The translations under genes were made by a program, and so were the position numbers. Below are positions 21,429 through 33,903 of a stretch of DNA of 39,928 bases, piece by piece; position 1 is the stretch's first letter; each line of letters opens with the position of its first letter. Below the pieces are notes generated by a model. That model saw nothing but the letters and a program-made list of their open reading frames with translations. It did no database searches and was not told the DNA's origin. Source of the DNA: Paraphysoderma sedebokerense (lineage: Eukaryota > Blastocladiomycota > Physodermatomycetes > Physodermatales > Physodermataceae); contig JAHLJZ010000136.1 of assembly GCA_025602915.1 (NCBI GenBank), forward strand, positions 1 to 39,928, read 5' to 3'.

Positions 21429-22676
21429 TTACCCTAATGTGCCTACAATAATTCTATCTTCACAACTCCTGTCAGTGTATTTAACAAGCTGAACATCTGG
21501 AGCTTTATCTTTGTGCTTAAATGTGTTCCTTATGTACATAATTCTGCCATGATCAAGCAACCTTTTAGCGACGTGGCCTAACGCTACTTTTTCAGTTCTT
21601 TTAAGGTTTTCTGTAAGCTCTTGAAGGTTCAAGTTTCGCCACTTGGGATCAGTTTGAAGGCTTTTGAGACCGGAAGCAACAACGTCAGAGCAGTCAGATG
21701 ATGAAAAACCGAGATCTAGGGTTGCCCAGCTAGTTAGTTTAAATATGAGGTTGATTTCATCAGTTGAGAAACCGAGCTGGCTAATATATGGGGTGTTAAT
21801 ATATGACTCCAATGACAAGAGATGATGACAACATGTAGACAGGCATAGTGATATTGACTTTGAATCAGCATGAGGAGACGCACGAGCAATATGACTTAAT
21901 GCTAAGTCTGTGGCAGGACCACAGAAGTGTTTTGAAATAAATAATAATGACGACTCAGAACTTTCGAACGGTAGAATCTCGAACGGCGAAATCGAACTTA
22001 AGTCGTTGGTAAGTCTGATCACTCGTGAACCACCGTTGCGAATGAGGTAATCCTTGGAACGTCGAGACCGGAATGAAAGCCTATCTATGAGAACAAACTC
22101 TAAATTTGATGGGCTTTGCAATTTATCGGCGGCCGTGACTGAAGGAGAAAGAATGGATGGATCATTTTTAGCGCAAAGACAAGAACGAGAATGTCCGTGG
22201 GCAAGTTGAAGGTGGTGCGAGAGATTGCCAATGCCAGCCCCAAATTCAACTACTCTGCAAAGTGACTGATGAGGAATGAGATCACGAGAGAGAACGTTTT
22301 TAATGATGCTGGATTCCTGCAGCAGATGTTTGTACTTTTTCACACTGATCGGGGGAGGATAGATTGACGAGAAAGACGGATCAGGGGCCACACTGGTAGG
22401 GATGTCCACAAGATTAAGCGAGGAAGACACTTCCAATAACTTTTGAAGCAAGGATGCAGTAATATAAAACTTGGGATTGATTGCGGAAGTTTGATGAGAC
22501 GGCTGGTCGGCCAACCCAGTCGAGCGGGAATTCGGATCATCATTATTATCGTTGAGACGACGAAGATATTCTTTCAGATGATGCGGACATAGTGTCGTAT
22601 CGGACAAAGACGCTCTCTGTTTGCAGTGTCTAAATCTCTGCTGATGTGTTGACCATGTCTTGTGGCTACACAGCAT
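21429..22676 (-). CDS. TRM13: tRNA:m4X modification enzyme TRM13
   Basis: 2'-O-methyltransferase for position 4 of certain tRNAs. Single exon, 415 aa. N-terminal CCCH-type finger: Cys3, then RFRHCK, then LCPHHL (about residues 3-35). SAM site VVEFGAGIGNLSHHL (about 165-180). The TRM13 signatures SLCLSTCCHHLLSLESYI, LGFSTDEINLIFKLTSWAT and LLDHGRIMYIR lie in the C-terminal half. The second finger usual in this family (U11-48K-type CHHC, with a CPLDPxH core) is not visible between residues 36 and 100; the segment there is Asn/Ser-rich. Divergent from MFAP1 over a 239-bp promoter region. Confidence 0.9.
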   Translation of the reverse strand: MLCSHKTWSTHQQRFRHCKQRASLSDTTLCPHHLKEYLRRLNDNNDDPNSRSTGLADQPSHQTSAINPKFYITASLLQKLLEVSSSLNLVDIPTSVAPDPSFSSIYPPPISVKKYKHLLQESSIIKNVLSRDLIPHQSLCRVVEFGAGIGNLSHHLQLAHGHSRSCLCAKNDPSILSPSVTAADKLQSPSNLEFVLIDRLSFRSRRSKDYLIRNGGSRVIRLTNDLSSISPFEILPFESSESSLLFISKHFCGPATDLALSHIARASPHADSKSISLCLSTCCHHLLSLESYINTPYISQLGFSTDEINLIFKLTSWATLDLGFSSSDCSDVVASGLKSLQTDPKWRNLNLQELTENLKRTEKVALGHVAKRLLDHGRIMYIRNTFKHKDKAPDVQLVKYTDRSCEDRIIVGTLG

Positions 22677-22770
22677 CTATCTGAATCTTTGAATCGTTTG
22701 AAACTTGAATCCGTTTGAATCTTTTCTGTCTTTTCGCACTGTGGATACTTTTACTGCAGGAAATGAACAT

Positions 22771-22796
22771 CACGTGAAATAAGCTTAAGTCACGTG
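22771..22796. promoter_or_regulatory. Paired CACGTG boxes in the TRM13/MFAP1 divergent promoter
   Basis: Two palindromic CACGTG cores at 22771-22776 and 22791-22796, both within TCACGTG, exactly 20 bp apart. CACGTG is the classic bHLH/Cbf1-type site; the bound factor here is unknown. Confidence 0.45.
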
Positions 22797-22915
22797 CGGA
22801 TCTCCTGCTACCTCTACAATCAATTCGCTCTTATGACATTTGCTGTATTGAGATCCCTGTCAATCCACAACTAATCCTAATCACATCCACCGAACTTCTC
22901 GCTGTCGTAGCAATC

Positions 22916-24805
22916 ATGTCGAATATAGCAGCGATTCCGGTCCTCAATAAGAAGGGCGAGATTACTATGCAGCCAACTAAAGTTCAGCGATATCGGCCAG
23001 GTAAAGCGCCGGTCGGAGCTGACATAACTTCGGATACTTCAGACGAAGAGGAAGATGAACGCCGCGATTTACAACAGCTGCAAAACGAAAAGCGTCGTAA
23101 TGTCCAACAAAAGCACGGTCTTGAAACGGAACAAATCATTACAGAGATCAGCTCAGTTGACATCGCTTCAGATAGGCGGTTGAGGAGATTACAGCAAATA
23201 TCTAGTGAAGACCATGGAGTCAGGAGGAGGAGGCACTACGAAGAAGATATAAAAGAGCGAAAAGAACAAGAAATTAAAAGGGAAACCGAGCAAGAGATCG
23301 CTGGTGCGCTTTGATTTCTATTTGGCTTGTAATCTTGACAACCGTTTACTGACATCGATATCCGTATTTATATTATAGAGGAAGAAGAACTCGACGAGCA
23401 GGAAAACGCCAAGCGGAGAGAATTATTGCGAAAACGTGCAATAGAGAGAGCAGCACAAGAAGAAGAAGCGTTAGGGAAAGATCAAGACGAAGAGGCAAGT
23501 CCTTTGTCATTATGCCTTTCATCGCATTAGTTTCGGACACCAAATAATTTCATTTGATCGAATTTGTAGGAAGAAGAAGACGAATATACTTCCGAGGAAG
23601 ATTCATCTGACTCCGAAGATGACATACTACCGAGCCGAACTCTCTTTAAACCCGTTTTCATCCCGAAGTTTGTATTTCATTTTCGTTGACCTATTGTCAG
23701 AGGCGCACTTCTCTGTCACATTTCTACATATTAACGCAATGTATTGATGTCGCAGGCAGCACCGTGAAACCATTCTCGAAAAGGAGCGACTGCAGAAGGA
23801 AGAGGAGGAGGCTGAAGCAAGGAGACAGAAGCAGTTAGAAGAAAGAAAATTGGATTCACATAATCTGGTTGCTGAGACTATCAAGAAGGAACTGGCAGGA
23901 GAAGGTAGAATATTTGATCTTTTTCGTCATCGGTTTGTGTCGATTTGTGCAATTCTAACTTATCTCAATTTGAATTACCATCATCTTTAATGTGATGTAA
24001 AATTAGAACAAGGCGTCTTAACACAAACAGTTGACGATACAGATGGACTGGATGAAGAGGCCGAATATGAATTATGGAAATTACGAGAGTTGAAGCGGAT
24101 AAAACGAGATCGGGAAGAAGCAGAACAGTAAGTTTTCGCCCTTTTTTACATTACGTTGTTTAGTGTGCTCTTGCTCTTTTATCTAAGAGCTCCCGTGTGT
24201 GCTGAAAATTTTAACATTTCTTTGCTCAACGTCAAAAAGGCAGAAGAGAAACGAAAAAGCAAATCCAAAATCAAATTTTTGCAAAAGTATTATCACAAAG
24301 GCGCCTTTTATCAGGTATGGATTAAATGTATTGGCTTCGTTCGGAGGAGTTGGACCTGTTTTTTTGACGATCTATTATCAATGCTAACTTCGGCTTGCAT
24401 TTTGTTCGCTAATACCAGGATTCGACTGAAGAAGTTCTTCAGCGCGACTATTCAGCTCCAACATTGGAAGATCACTTCGACAAGAGTATATTACCCGAAG
24501 TTATGCAGGTATTTATATCGAAGCGACATCTCATACCCGCGTTTAGAAGTTTATATATTGATTCGCACTTTCTCCCCTCGTCTCTCGTCCTTGAATTTCT
24601 TCGACTTGTTTGATCGAAGGTTAAAAACTTTGGAAAAGCGTCACAAACCAAATGGACACATCTGTCAAAAGAAGATACATCTCGTAAAGATGATTTACGA
24701 TTTCAAGATAAGAACTTGGTTCGTAGAACTATGCAGAAGATGGCTGGCATGAAAAGTAATAATGGTGGAGGCGGATTCGAGAAACCGAGTTACAAGAAGA
24801 AATAA
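22916..24805 (+). CDS. MFAP1: MFAP1-like spliceosomal protein
   Basis: Pre-mRNA splicing protein of the B-complex. Exons: 22916-23303, 23379-23494, 23570-23667, 23756-23904, 24007-24127, (24188-24194), 24240-24314, 24419-24508 and 24620-24805. Family landmarks: start MSNIAAIPVLNKKGEI and KVQRYRPGKAP, acidic/charged coils, LFKPVFIPK, EYELWKLRELKRIKRDRE, KIKFLQKYYHKGAFY, DYSAPTLEDHFDKSILP and VKNFGKASQTKWTHL. Two oddities: the intron 23495-23569 uses a GC donor (GCAAGT), and the join between exons at 24127 and 24240 is out of phase unless a 7-nt microexon (24188-24194) is used, which makes the total exactly 410 codons including the stop. That microexon is a model, not certain. Confidence 0.92.
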
Positions 24806-25387
24806 ATATAGGTGTGCGTATTTCGCGAAATTGAAGTGATTACTCTCCTCTTGCAATCCGTTTGAATAACGACAGCAGTCTTAAGAATCGTGAAATGCTG
24901 AAAAATGATAGGATATTATAAAGCTTGCTCGCCGTTATATTTCATTCGCATTGTAACACTAGATATACATTGAATTGAGGCTGTCGCAAATGCCGTCGAT
25001 TTCAACCCAACTAGAATATTCTGATCAAGAAGATGGAGGAGCTTCTCTAACATTGCGCGGCCGAAGAAGAGAGAGGTCTTGACGTCAACTTGACTATCGA
25101 AGGAACGAAAAGCGATCATGCACCTATCATTGCAGACAATATTGCCAGTGAGAGATAAATTGTATCATGAACTCGTATGTTTCCTTAATTGCAACCATAA
25201 CCATTGTACTCTAGGCTGGATTATAGAATAAAAGAATTGAAATGGTCTGAGATTTCATTTGGAGAGGAACTCAGTTGACAAATTTCAAGCTCATCATAAT
25301 AAATAAGTGCACCAATAGAGATACCTAAGGGCATGGGGGTCAAGCAAGCAAAAGAAACTATAACTTGAATGGGTGATATGTTCAGCT
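24806..25387. other. Spacer with one unexplained minus-strand ORF
   Basis: Lies between the converging MFAP1 and thymidylate kinase genes. A minus-strand frame 25119-24916 (67 codons, starting MIAFRSFDSQVDVKTSLFF) looks coding-like but matches no family I know and may be part of the 3' flank. Confidence 0.25.
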
Positions 25388-26642
25388 TCATACATTTGGT
25401 AACCTATCTTCCCACAGCACACCTATAGGTCGAAGAGCTACATCATTTATAGTTTGATTTGTTCGGTCTATTATAGTACGGTGAATGTCATCAATCGATT
25501 TTCGGGCATCAATAACCTGCAGCGCGGTAATCCCGCGCAAAAGAAGGGATTAATGACAGCGATCCCAAAAAATGAATGGCAAAATGGATCCGAGACCAAG
25601 ATTTGCTCGCATTCGATTAAAAATAGACAACAAACCATCCAGCCATCCTCTTTTAGGTCCATAAAAACATTTCTAACTTTCTCCTGAAATTCCAGTTTCT
25701 CGTATCGTTCTTCCCCAAATCCTCCTCGAGTCATGGTATCGTTTATGGGAATGTCCAGGTAAACTGTGAGGTCTGGCTTGGGAAGACCGATATCGGGGGA
25801 TATACACCATGAAAGGGGAAGTCCCTATATGTGCATGCGATAATTGAATATCAAAAGATAAAAATCGATGTATCGGAATGTCCCGAAGCGAAAGTCGATA
25901 GGAAGGTAAGTGTTATTTGTCGGCAAACATAATGGGTCAAATACCATACGCGACAGAAGAACGAGAGGCGAAATGAACGTCGACATTCCGATAGATTCAG
26001 ATGTAAGAGGCAAATTTAGAGTAAAATAGCAAGTCAAGCGACCGAGTAAGTATAGATCAATCAGACGGGTTTCTCTAATATTCATAGTCATACTTTAGCA
26101 GCCGAGAAAGCAACACCCGAGTACGCGTATCGATCACAAACGATGTTTGTACCCGCATTTAACAGATTTTTTATATTAGAGCTGTTCCGGTCAGAAAGGA
26201 ATATTTAATTAGTTATTCCAACACAGGGTACTGGTCCGTTAATGGTAAGTAGCCGGTAAAATAGAACACAAAAATACTAACACGGCTTCCCATCTGTTTG
26301 TAGAAAACAGTAAATGAATTGCGTGATCGTCCATATCCGTCGCATTGCAAAGATATGAATTAATCATTTTGCCGATGGGAGTTGTCCTGTCTACAAAGGT
26401 AATTCGACAGTTAGTCTTATTCGTAGTTGAGAAGAGACGGAAACAGATACGAAAGTGCAAAAACAGAAATCAAGTTTACCAGGAAATCTCATGATGACGG
26501 TTTTCTGTCCGGCATCGTTCAGATATTTTACCAGTTTGGAGGCTTGAGTTGTTTTCCCGCATCTATCGACGCCTTCAAACAGGATAAAAGCACCGCGCCG
26601 TAGCATTTTTATGGGTGGAGAGGGCGAAGAAGTGGAGAGCAT
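25388..26642 (-). CDS. DTYMK: Thymidylate kinase (dTMP kinase)
   Basis: Phosphorylates dTMP to dTDP for DNA synthesis. Exons 26642-26480, 26390-26282, 26181-26094, 25824-25636 and 25516-25388; 225 aa. P-loop FEGVDRCGKTT (residues 22-32), substrate segment MRFPDRTTPIGKMI, FSTNRWEA, the DRY motif CDRYAYSGVAFSAAKG, SPDIGLPKPDLTVYLDIP, and the lid segment GGFGEERYEK. The end IGVLWED resembles the usual IGELW. Exon 2 ends at a GTTAGT donor inside codon GTC, which keeps the frame. An alternative start at Met13 (26606) would remove a 12-residue Ser/Pro-rich leader. Confidence 0.94.
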
Positions 26643-26953
26643 GAATTAGCTGAAGAACGACAAATCGGTATGAGCGTAGTCACTTCTGCGTATGATTGTA
26701 TCTAAATCGTCAAACTTATATGATTTTGTATGTAAAATTTAAAGCAGGATGTGGGATGACAGTGGGAAATTTGGAAAACGCAAGAAAGGAACTCGGTCGT
26801 ACACACACGACAAGTTGTAAACACAATTACAGCAGCCATAGCAACATTACATACAGCAAAAGATATAGTAAACCGTCCGACAGCAAAGACATAAACCTAT
26901 TCTGTCTCATACTCTTTTCCTCCCTCCCTATTCTCCCTTGCTCTCACTCTATC
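26643..26953. other. Divergent promoter region, thymidylate kinase / Med27
   Basis: Spacer of 311 bp between divergent start codons. It is AT-rich, with a T/C-rich run just before the Med27 ATG. No distinct element recognised. Confidence 0.5.
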
Positions 26954-28371
26954 ATGCAAATGGACGACCTCGTCTCGAATCAAATGGAAAACATTGACAA
27001 GTTTTCGTCATCTGTATGCATATTTTCTTTCCGAGCTCCTGAATCTGTCTAACCAGCTATATCTCCATTCAAGCTATTGGAACTTAGAGAATCTGCCCGG
27101 CTTTACGAAATATCATTAGACACATACGATCTCGATGCGCTGGGTTTGTGAAATTGATCGATTCAATTTTCTAATTAGCTCCGCTCATCCGAGTATATAT
27201 ACTCTCCATACAGAGAGAATGCAACTGTATCAAACTGGGATGAAAAGATTGGCAGATAACTTTAGAGAAGTTATGAAATGCGCCCAATTATACGGAACGG
27301 GTAGGTGGATTTTCCTACTGGTTTTGATTTCGACCATTTCTGTCGAACTAATCCGACGTACTAGAAATTGTTAAAACAGTGACTAAAGCGGAGAAAGTTA
27401 TACAGGATAGTGGGAGAGAATCAGAGTTGCGTAAACTCTTGAAACGATCAAAGCCGCTCCCATCAACATCGTCAAAGAAAGCTAGATTGATGCCTGTCGG
27501 TCGTAAAACGTAAAAACTTCTTCATTTACTTGCGTGTAAATTGTTTATTGGATTAATAAGCTATCCTATTACAGTCTCTCTATCGATCAATCTATACAGC
27601 AATGGAAATCCGCATTTTCGAATGGACTTCACACCATTGAATTGATAACCGATCCTGTTACCAAGAGGGTTGTCGGCGCACATGTGTGTATCGACGACCT
27701 CTCAAGTTCCTCCACCCTTCTAAACTCAGTTGGCTAATTGCTTCCTTGCTTTCTCGCTTTATCTTACGTTGTCCCAACCAGGTCAAAATCGAAGAAGTAT
27801 TGAGATGCATGATCTATATCGAAGAAAATAACAATGAAGGCAAAGCAGCTTATGTTCCTTACAAAGTGATCGATTTGATAGTATACTCTCCTGAACTTGA
27901 GGTTTGTGCTGCTGTTGCTGCGCGATGGAATATTCTCCGGTCAACAGCTGGAAATCAGTATTCATTCTAAAAATGATTTATTAGCGTCCTCCGTCCCCTT
28001 CTTCGTCTTCAACATCCGACATCTATTCAAAAATTACCCTACATGGTATGGCGCTTATGGCTCACCTACGACGACATCGTCCGGAAACGGAATTATTCGA
28101 TATATTGGTATGCTTTACTTTTCTTATAGCTGACTTCCCGCTCTTAATCTGACAAATGGCCATATCGCTCGCTCATCGGACGTAGACATGGTTATCGTCG
28201 TATTCAAATTTTTTCACCGCACCTTGTATTCGGTGTGACAAGATTATAAACTTCGATCCCCGGTCATTTAATCTTACACCTCCAACGGATCGGTGTCTAA
28301 GAGAAACTGACATCTGTACCAATGGAAACATGCCGCTGCAGTTTGAGATTGTCCATGACAGTTGTAAATAA
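26954..28371 (+). CDS. MED27: Mediator complex subunit 27
   Basis: Tail/upper-middle subunit of Mediator, which links activators to RNA polymerase II. Exons 26954-27013, 27074-27143, 27214-27300, 27380-27509, 27575-27683, 27782-27901, 27985-28107 and 28186-28371 sum to 295 codons (294 aa). Helical N-terminal half, a basic KRSKPLPSTSSKKAR segment matching the KRSANQ...KRR region of animal Med27, then the conserved core, then the diagnostic C-terminus TWLSSYSNFFTAPCIRCDK with zinc-type CxxC and a final HDSC. I chose the acceptors at 27073 and 28185 because they keep the frame and restore conserved residues; the alternative acceptor near 28129 would drop the CxxC tail. TAAATAAA overlaps the stop. 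Confidence 0.87.
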
Positions 28372-28561
28372 AATGGGGTTTGAATCTGAAGATTAAAATA
28401 CTTTGACCCAAGTGTATTGCCAAACATTTACATAAGAAGTTCTTGAAGAGCCTGCTACCATTCGACTTATGAGTCAATATTAACATATTACACTACATTA
28501 CCGTTCATAGAACACACTATCCAACAAACAATTTATCACTGGATAATTATGGTGCATTTGA

Positions 28562-29952
<1,391 letters not shown>

Positions 29953-30517
29953 ATTGTGTATAGGTATATCGCTAATCCTTTAGTATCCGCATTTAAGGCA
30001 TATTGGCATTTGTTTACAATGCGTTGCTAACAAGTAACACACACGTGAAATTGATTAGGCATGACAGTGGGCGAAAAGATAAATTTATTCTCCCCTAAAC
30101 GAAAATATCCGACATTAACGGAAAATATTTCAAACCGAAAAAGCAAAATCTATTTTTCTGTATCTTCGTTTTACAAGGAAAGGAGTTCTCCGACCGCACA
30201 CAGCTACATCAAGATCAACTATTCTACAATCTACTATTACGCGGCATCGGAAAAGGAGAAAGACTAGGACCACAAAAACGTAGCAAAAAAGAAAAGAAAA
30301 AGAGTCTAAATTACATCAATTACGGCGCTTCCTCGGGAACTGAAAGCTAAATTTTAAATATCGTTGCCAATTCACGTAGCACACTCCATTATAACATTTT
30401 AAAATAACAGTGTCAGTACAATACACTCAGTAATATTGTCATTGTAATATGGCGATTTCATATCTCCAGATGATAATAATAATAATCGTTATCGCAGGTC
30501 GGTCATACTTGGCCAGA
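29953..30517. other. Intergenic: TRM61 promoter and kinase 3' flank
   Basis: AT-rich. Contains one CACGTG (30042-30047) 90 bp upstream of TRM61. A plus-strand frame at 30061-30267 is Lys/Ser-rich low-complexity and not supported. Confidence 0.5.
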
Positions 30518-32956
30518 TCATAAACTCATCTCTTCAATAAGGCGATTGCACAATTTCTTGTGTGACCAAACTGTACAGATGGAGTAAGAAGTTGATTAGC
30601 TAAAATTCAGGTGAGGAATTCCAATCAGCAATTGAGAATGACTTACCAGTCCCCCGCAGACGTTTTGTTTGGATGCAATAGGTGTTCATCCGCTCTACCC
30701 GACAAATTTCAACTTCAAATTTGTTTCCTTTCACACCATTGAGAATCTCTTCGCAGGAGTATAAATAATCGGACACTCTTTCATACGCAATCTGGCTGTG
30801 CATTAAAGCTCTCTCGATCTCCCATCGGATTTCCTGTAGTGGTTTAGAAGTAGAAGCAGAAAGACTGAAGAAACCGCGAACTGTGCGAATCTCTTTAGAA
30901 GTGCTCGGCTGTTTGATTGGACTGGATGGGCTTGGTGGAGTATACAATGTGGTGGTGGTAGTGGGAGCCGCGGCAGAAGGCTGCCGAAAGGAGAATCTTC
31001 TGGTGGGAGCCGATTGCTTGGATTCTTGCCGAAAATAGTCAGGCGGAGGAAGATTTGGGTTCGCATGATGATACTCATTGCGCGGTTGATGCTTAGATTG
31101 AATGGAGTACGCAATTTGTGTGACGGGAGATTGTGAGTATTTGATGGGCGACACTGGGCTATGCGGTCTGTATTGAGGAACAGCGGTATTCTGGTGATGA
31201 TATGAAGGCTGTGGCTGGTGGAGTTGCGATTGCTGAAGTTGGGACTCTTCGTCAATAGACATCATTGACGACGACTTCGAGAATACTAAGGTCGCACTTG
31301 ACGAACGAGCTATTTGCTCGAAACGACGCTTTGATTCTAAGAGGAAATGGCGTGTCCTAGCTTCATCGAGTAAATGATAGTAACAGACAATAGGGCTCAC
31401 CCCTGCTTCCGAAGATGCCAGTGCCTTTCTAATTTGTGCTTCCTGAAATCCAAATGATAACAAGACGCTCACTAGTTCTTCTTTAGGATTCATTACTGCG
31501 AATGGGCGGAGTGGAAGGCAACTCTTCGGATATTCGGTGTGATCCAAATTAACCCATGCGTGCTGACGAATTTCCGCCAACGTAGCTCTCTTGCGAGGGT
31601 CCACAGTTAACATTCTACCAATGAGATGACAAGCCTCTGTTTGATAAAAGAAAAGTCAATTTTAAACACATTCTGCATTCAATACGTGGAAGAACAGAAA
31701 CGCTAACCTGACGAAAAATGACTGGGACATCTATAATCTCCGGCAGCAATCTTCTCGTATAATTTTGGCATCGTTGTTGCGTCGAAAGGGAGCCTTCCTG
31801 AAAGAAGAGCAAATAAGATGACACCAAGACTCCAAATATCGACTTCCGGGCCGATATATTTAATCCCTTTGATCATTTCCGGGGCAGCGTAGAAAGGAGA
31901 ACCGCAATATGTATCCAATAATCCGTCCCGTCGGTAAGTGTTCACAAAACCGAAATCAATTATTTTGATGTTCTTGTCTTGGTCAAGCAATAAATTCTCT
32001 GGCTTCAAATCGCGATGAATGATCGAGTTCTAAAGCACCCAAATGTGAGATTTAGAGGAAACCCATGCAGAACATTAAAAATATACCTGGTGACAGTAAT
32101 CTATTGCCGATATGATTTGTCTAAAGAAAACTCTAGCTTCTTTCTCCTTCACTAGCCCATGTTTAACTATGTAATCAAACAACTCTCCCCCATTTGCGAA
32201 CTCCATCACGATCATTACTTGATCCTGTGTTTCAATCGCATCATAGACTCTAACAATGCTTGGATGATTTAAGAGCCGCAAAAGCCTAATTTCTCGCTTT
32301 ACGCTATTTCTTTGTTTTTCTGTTTTGATGTTCGCTTTTTCAATTATCTTGATTGCGACCTGCGATTATTTGACACGTAAGGTATCAATAAAATCGTTAT
32401 ACTCCCGATGAAAAACAAAACGATTAACTAGAACTACCTGCTGCTTTGTTGCAATATGTTCAGCTAACTTGACTTTGCCAAAAGTACCTTGCCCTAACGT
32501 CTTAATAAATACGTAATCTGTTACTTTGGAATTAGTGGGAAGGAATGGCTCGATGTATTGAGGAACGAATGCTAGTGGAGAATTAGCTTCTGCAGCAGGG
32601 GCTGCATTAGATTGAGAATGGGACGATGGGTTTTTGAATGCCGGAATCACTTTGTGTTGCTGAGCCTAATAATCATAGATAGGAACGAAATTTTGTTATT
32701 GTCAACCTTTAATGGAAATTAACTTTTGGGATGTTCTTACCTGAGAAGCTACACGACGCTGAGTGTAAGCATCTAGCAAAGTTAAAATATAATTATGCCT
32801 TATATGTATATCATCAACTCTGGCCATCTTTTCTTGGAAAAGTCTGGTTATCTCCGTTCGCTCTGCGTCGGAGAGAGACTTCAATTCATGGTCAATTCGA
32901 GCCGCGACTACATGTGGGTCTTTTCCGACTAACTCTTGTCTGAGAGAAACCGGCAT
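30518..32956 (-). CDS. KIN1/MARK-type Ser/Thr protein kinase with KA1 domain
   Basis: AMPK-related kinase (CAMKL group) of the Kin1/MARK type, which acts in polarity and growth at the cell cortex. Exons 32956-32741, 32665-32438, 32359-32087, 32029-31708, 31636-30647 and 30570-30518; 693 aa. Glycine loop [14 protein letters not shown], Lys152 in [14 protein letters not shown] (244-251), DFG (264-266), T-loop Thr279 in [15 protein letters not shown], and [24 protein letters not shown] matches Kin1's MPALHAKI. A UBA-like stretch ([19 protein letters not shown]) follows, then a long Ser/Pro/Gln-rich linker. The KA1 domain runs [12 protein letters not shown] to LRGTG, then [15 protein letters not shown] in the last 53-nt exon. 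Reading through the 30646 donor would truncate KA1, so the splice is preferred. Confidence 0.9.
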
Positions 32957-33903
32957 CCTATCGTCAGAATTTCTAACCTTTCAACTAGAAGTATGGTTCA
33001 CATAAATTAGCAGACAAAGAATTTTAAATTTGGTCAGTTCAGCTTACCACAAAAACATTAACAGAAAGAGCGCAAAAAATATCAGCTTTTGGGAGTCACA
33101 GAGGAATATAGCTACCTAAAGCAGCAAAACCGTCTTTAATTTAAAAAATATTCTCGTAATGGATGTTGCAAAAGTACGAATAAATGAAGGAATTGTATGA
33201 ACCAAAGAGTGACGAGAAACACGGAAAACTGCGAAACACCAGATTTGAAGCTCGCTCGAGCTACAAAAAAATCGTCAAGAATTTCCAAAGCCTGCTTCTT
33301 TTGCTCCGGGAGCACAGTCAATTTAGTTTCTGGGGTTATCTTAATGGGAAAGAATTCGACTACAGGTTAAAGATTGGGGCATGCAAGGGATTACGGAGTC
33401 AGGGACACCAAAATTGCAAATTTCTGCTCTTCAAAGGATGAATCGCGTCTCACGCGGTTTCATTCGAATCACGAAGGCGAGATCATTGATATCGTACAAT
33501 CCTGCGCGAGAAGAGATCGAGAAGTTGCAACACATAGTGGGACTCTGTGGGAGCTAACTCTATATTGGTTTTGACCCGACAGTTTCTGGTCTCCTCCATA
33601 CGGCATTGAGATAGCATAGTTTAGAGCCAGTATCATTCACATAACGACTGAAAAGAGGATTGATTAAGCAATCAAAAGCACCGACAATACAAAGACAAAA
33701 CTCCATTTATTCGTTGAAGCCAACAAATTGCAAGTTTAATCACATAGATTAGCCGCAAGCATTAATGCATGGAAGTCATGGAAGTCCGCAAACGGAAAGG
33801 ACACGAGGGGCATAGGCAAGGCATAATAATAGCTGTATTAATCTATGGTATCGTCTGCAATCGTACACAAAGTTTATACAAATGCTAATATTTCCGCTGC
33901 CAG
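32957..33903. other. Spacer with ORF-rich, unresolved segment
   Basis: 33160-33600 is unusually free of stops on both strands. Minus strand: a stretch with the peptide LTVLPEQKKQALEILDDFF and an upstream GLYDINDLAFVIRMKPRET. Plus strand: a frame after an acceptor-like CTACAG at 33366 (KDWGMQGITESGTPK...) ending about 33552. One strand may hold a small gene, but I could not build a phase-consistent model or name a family. Confidence 0.3.

Noticed and set aside
22340-22543. Minus-strand 67-codon ORF inside TRM13
   Set aside because: Out-of-frame shadow; the TRM13 frame has family motifs on both sides.
28130-28147. Short last exon of Med27 ending LTSRS
   Set aside because: It has a good acceptor, but the acceptor at 28185 restores the conserved CxxC...HDSC Med27 tail in frame.
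30061-30267. Plus-strand 68-codon ORF
   Set aside because: Lys/Ser-rich AT-driven frame with no motif, splice context or neighbour support.
30518-32956. SNF1/AMPK catalytic subunit
   Set aside because: The kinase domain fits the broad group, but MPKLYEKI, the long Ser/Pro/Gln linker and the Kin1/MARK-type KA1 tail favour KIN1/MARK.
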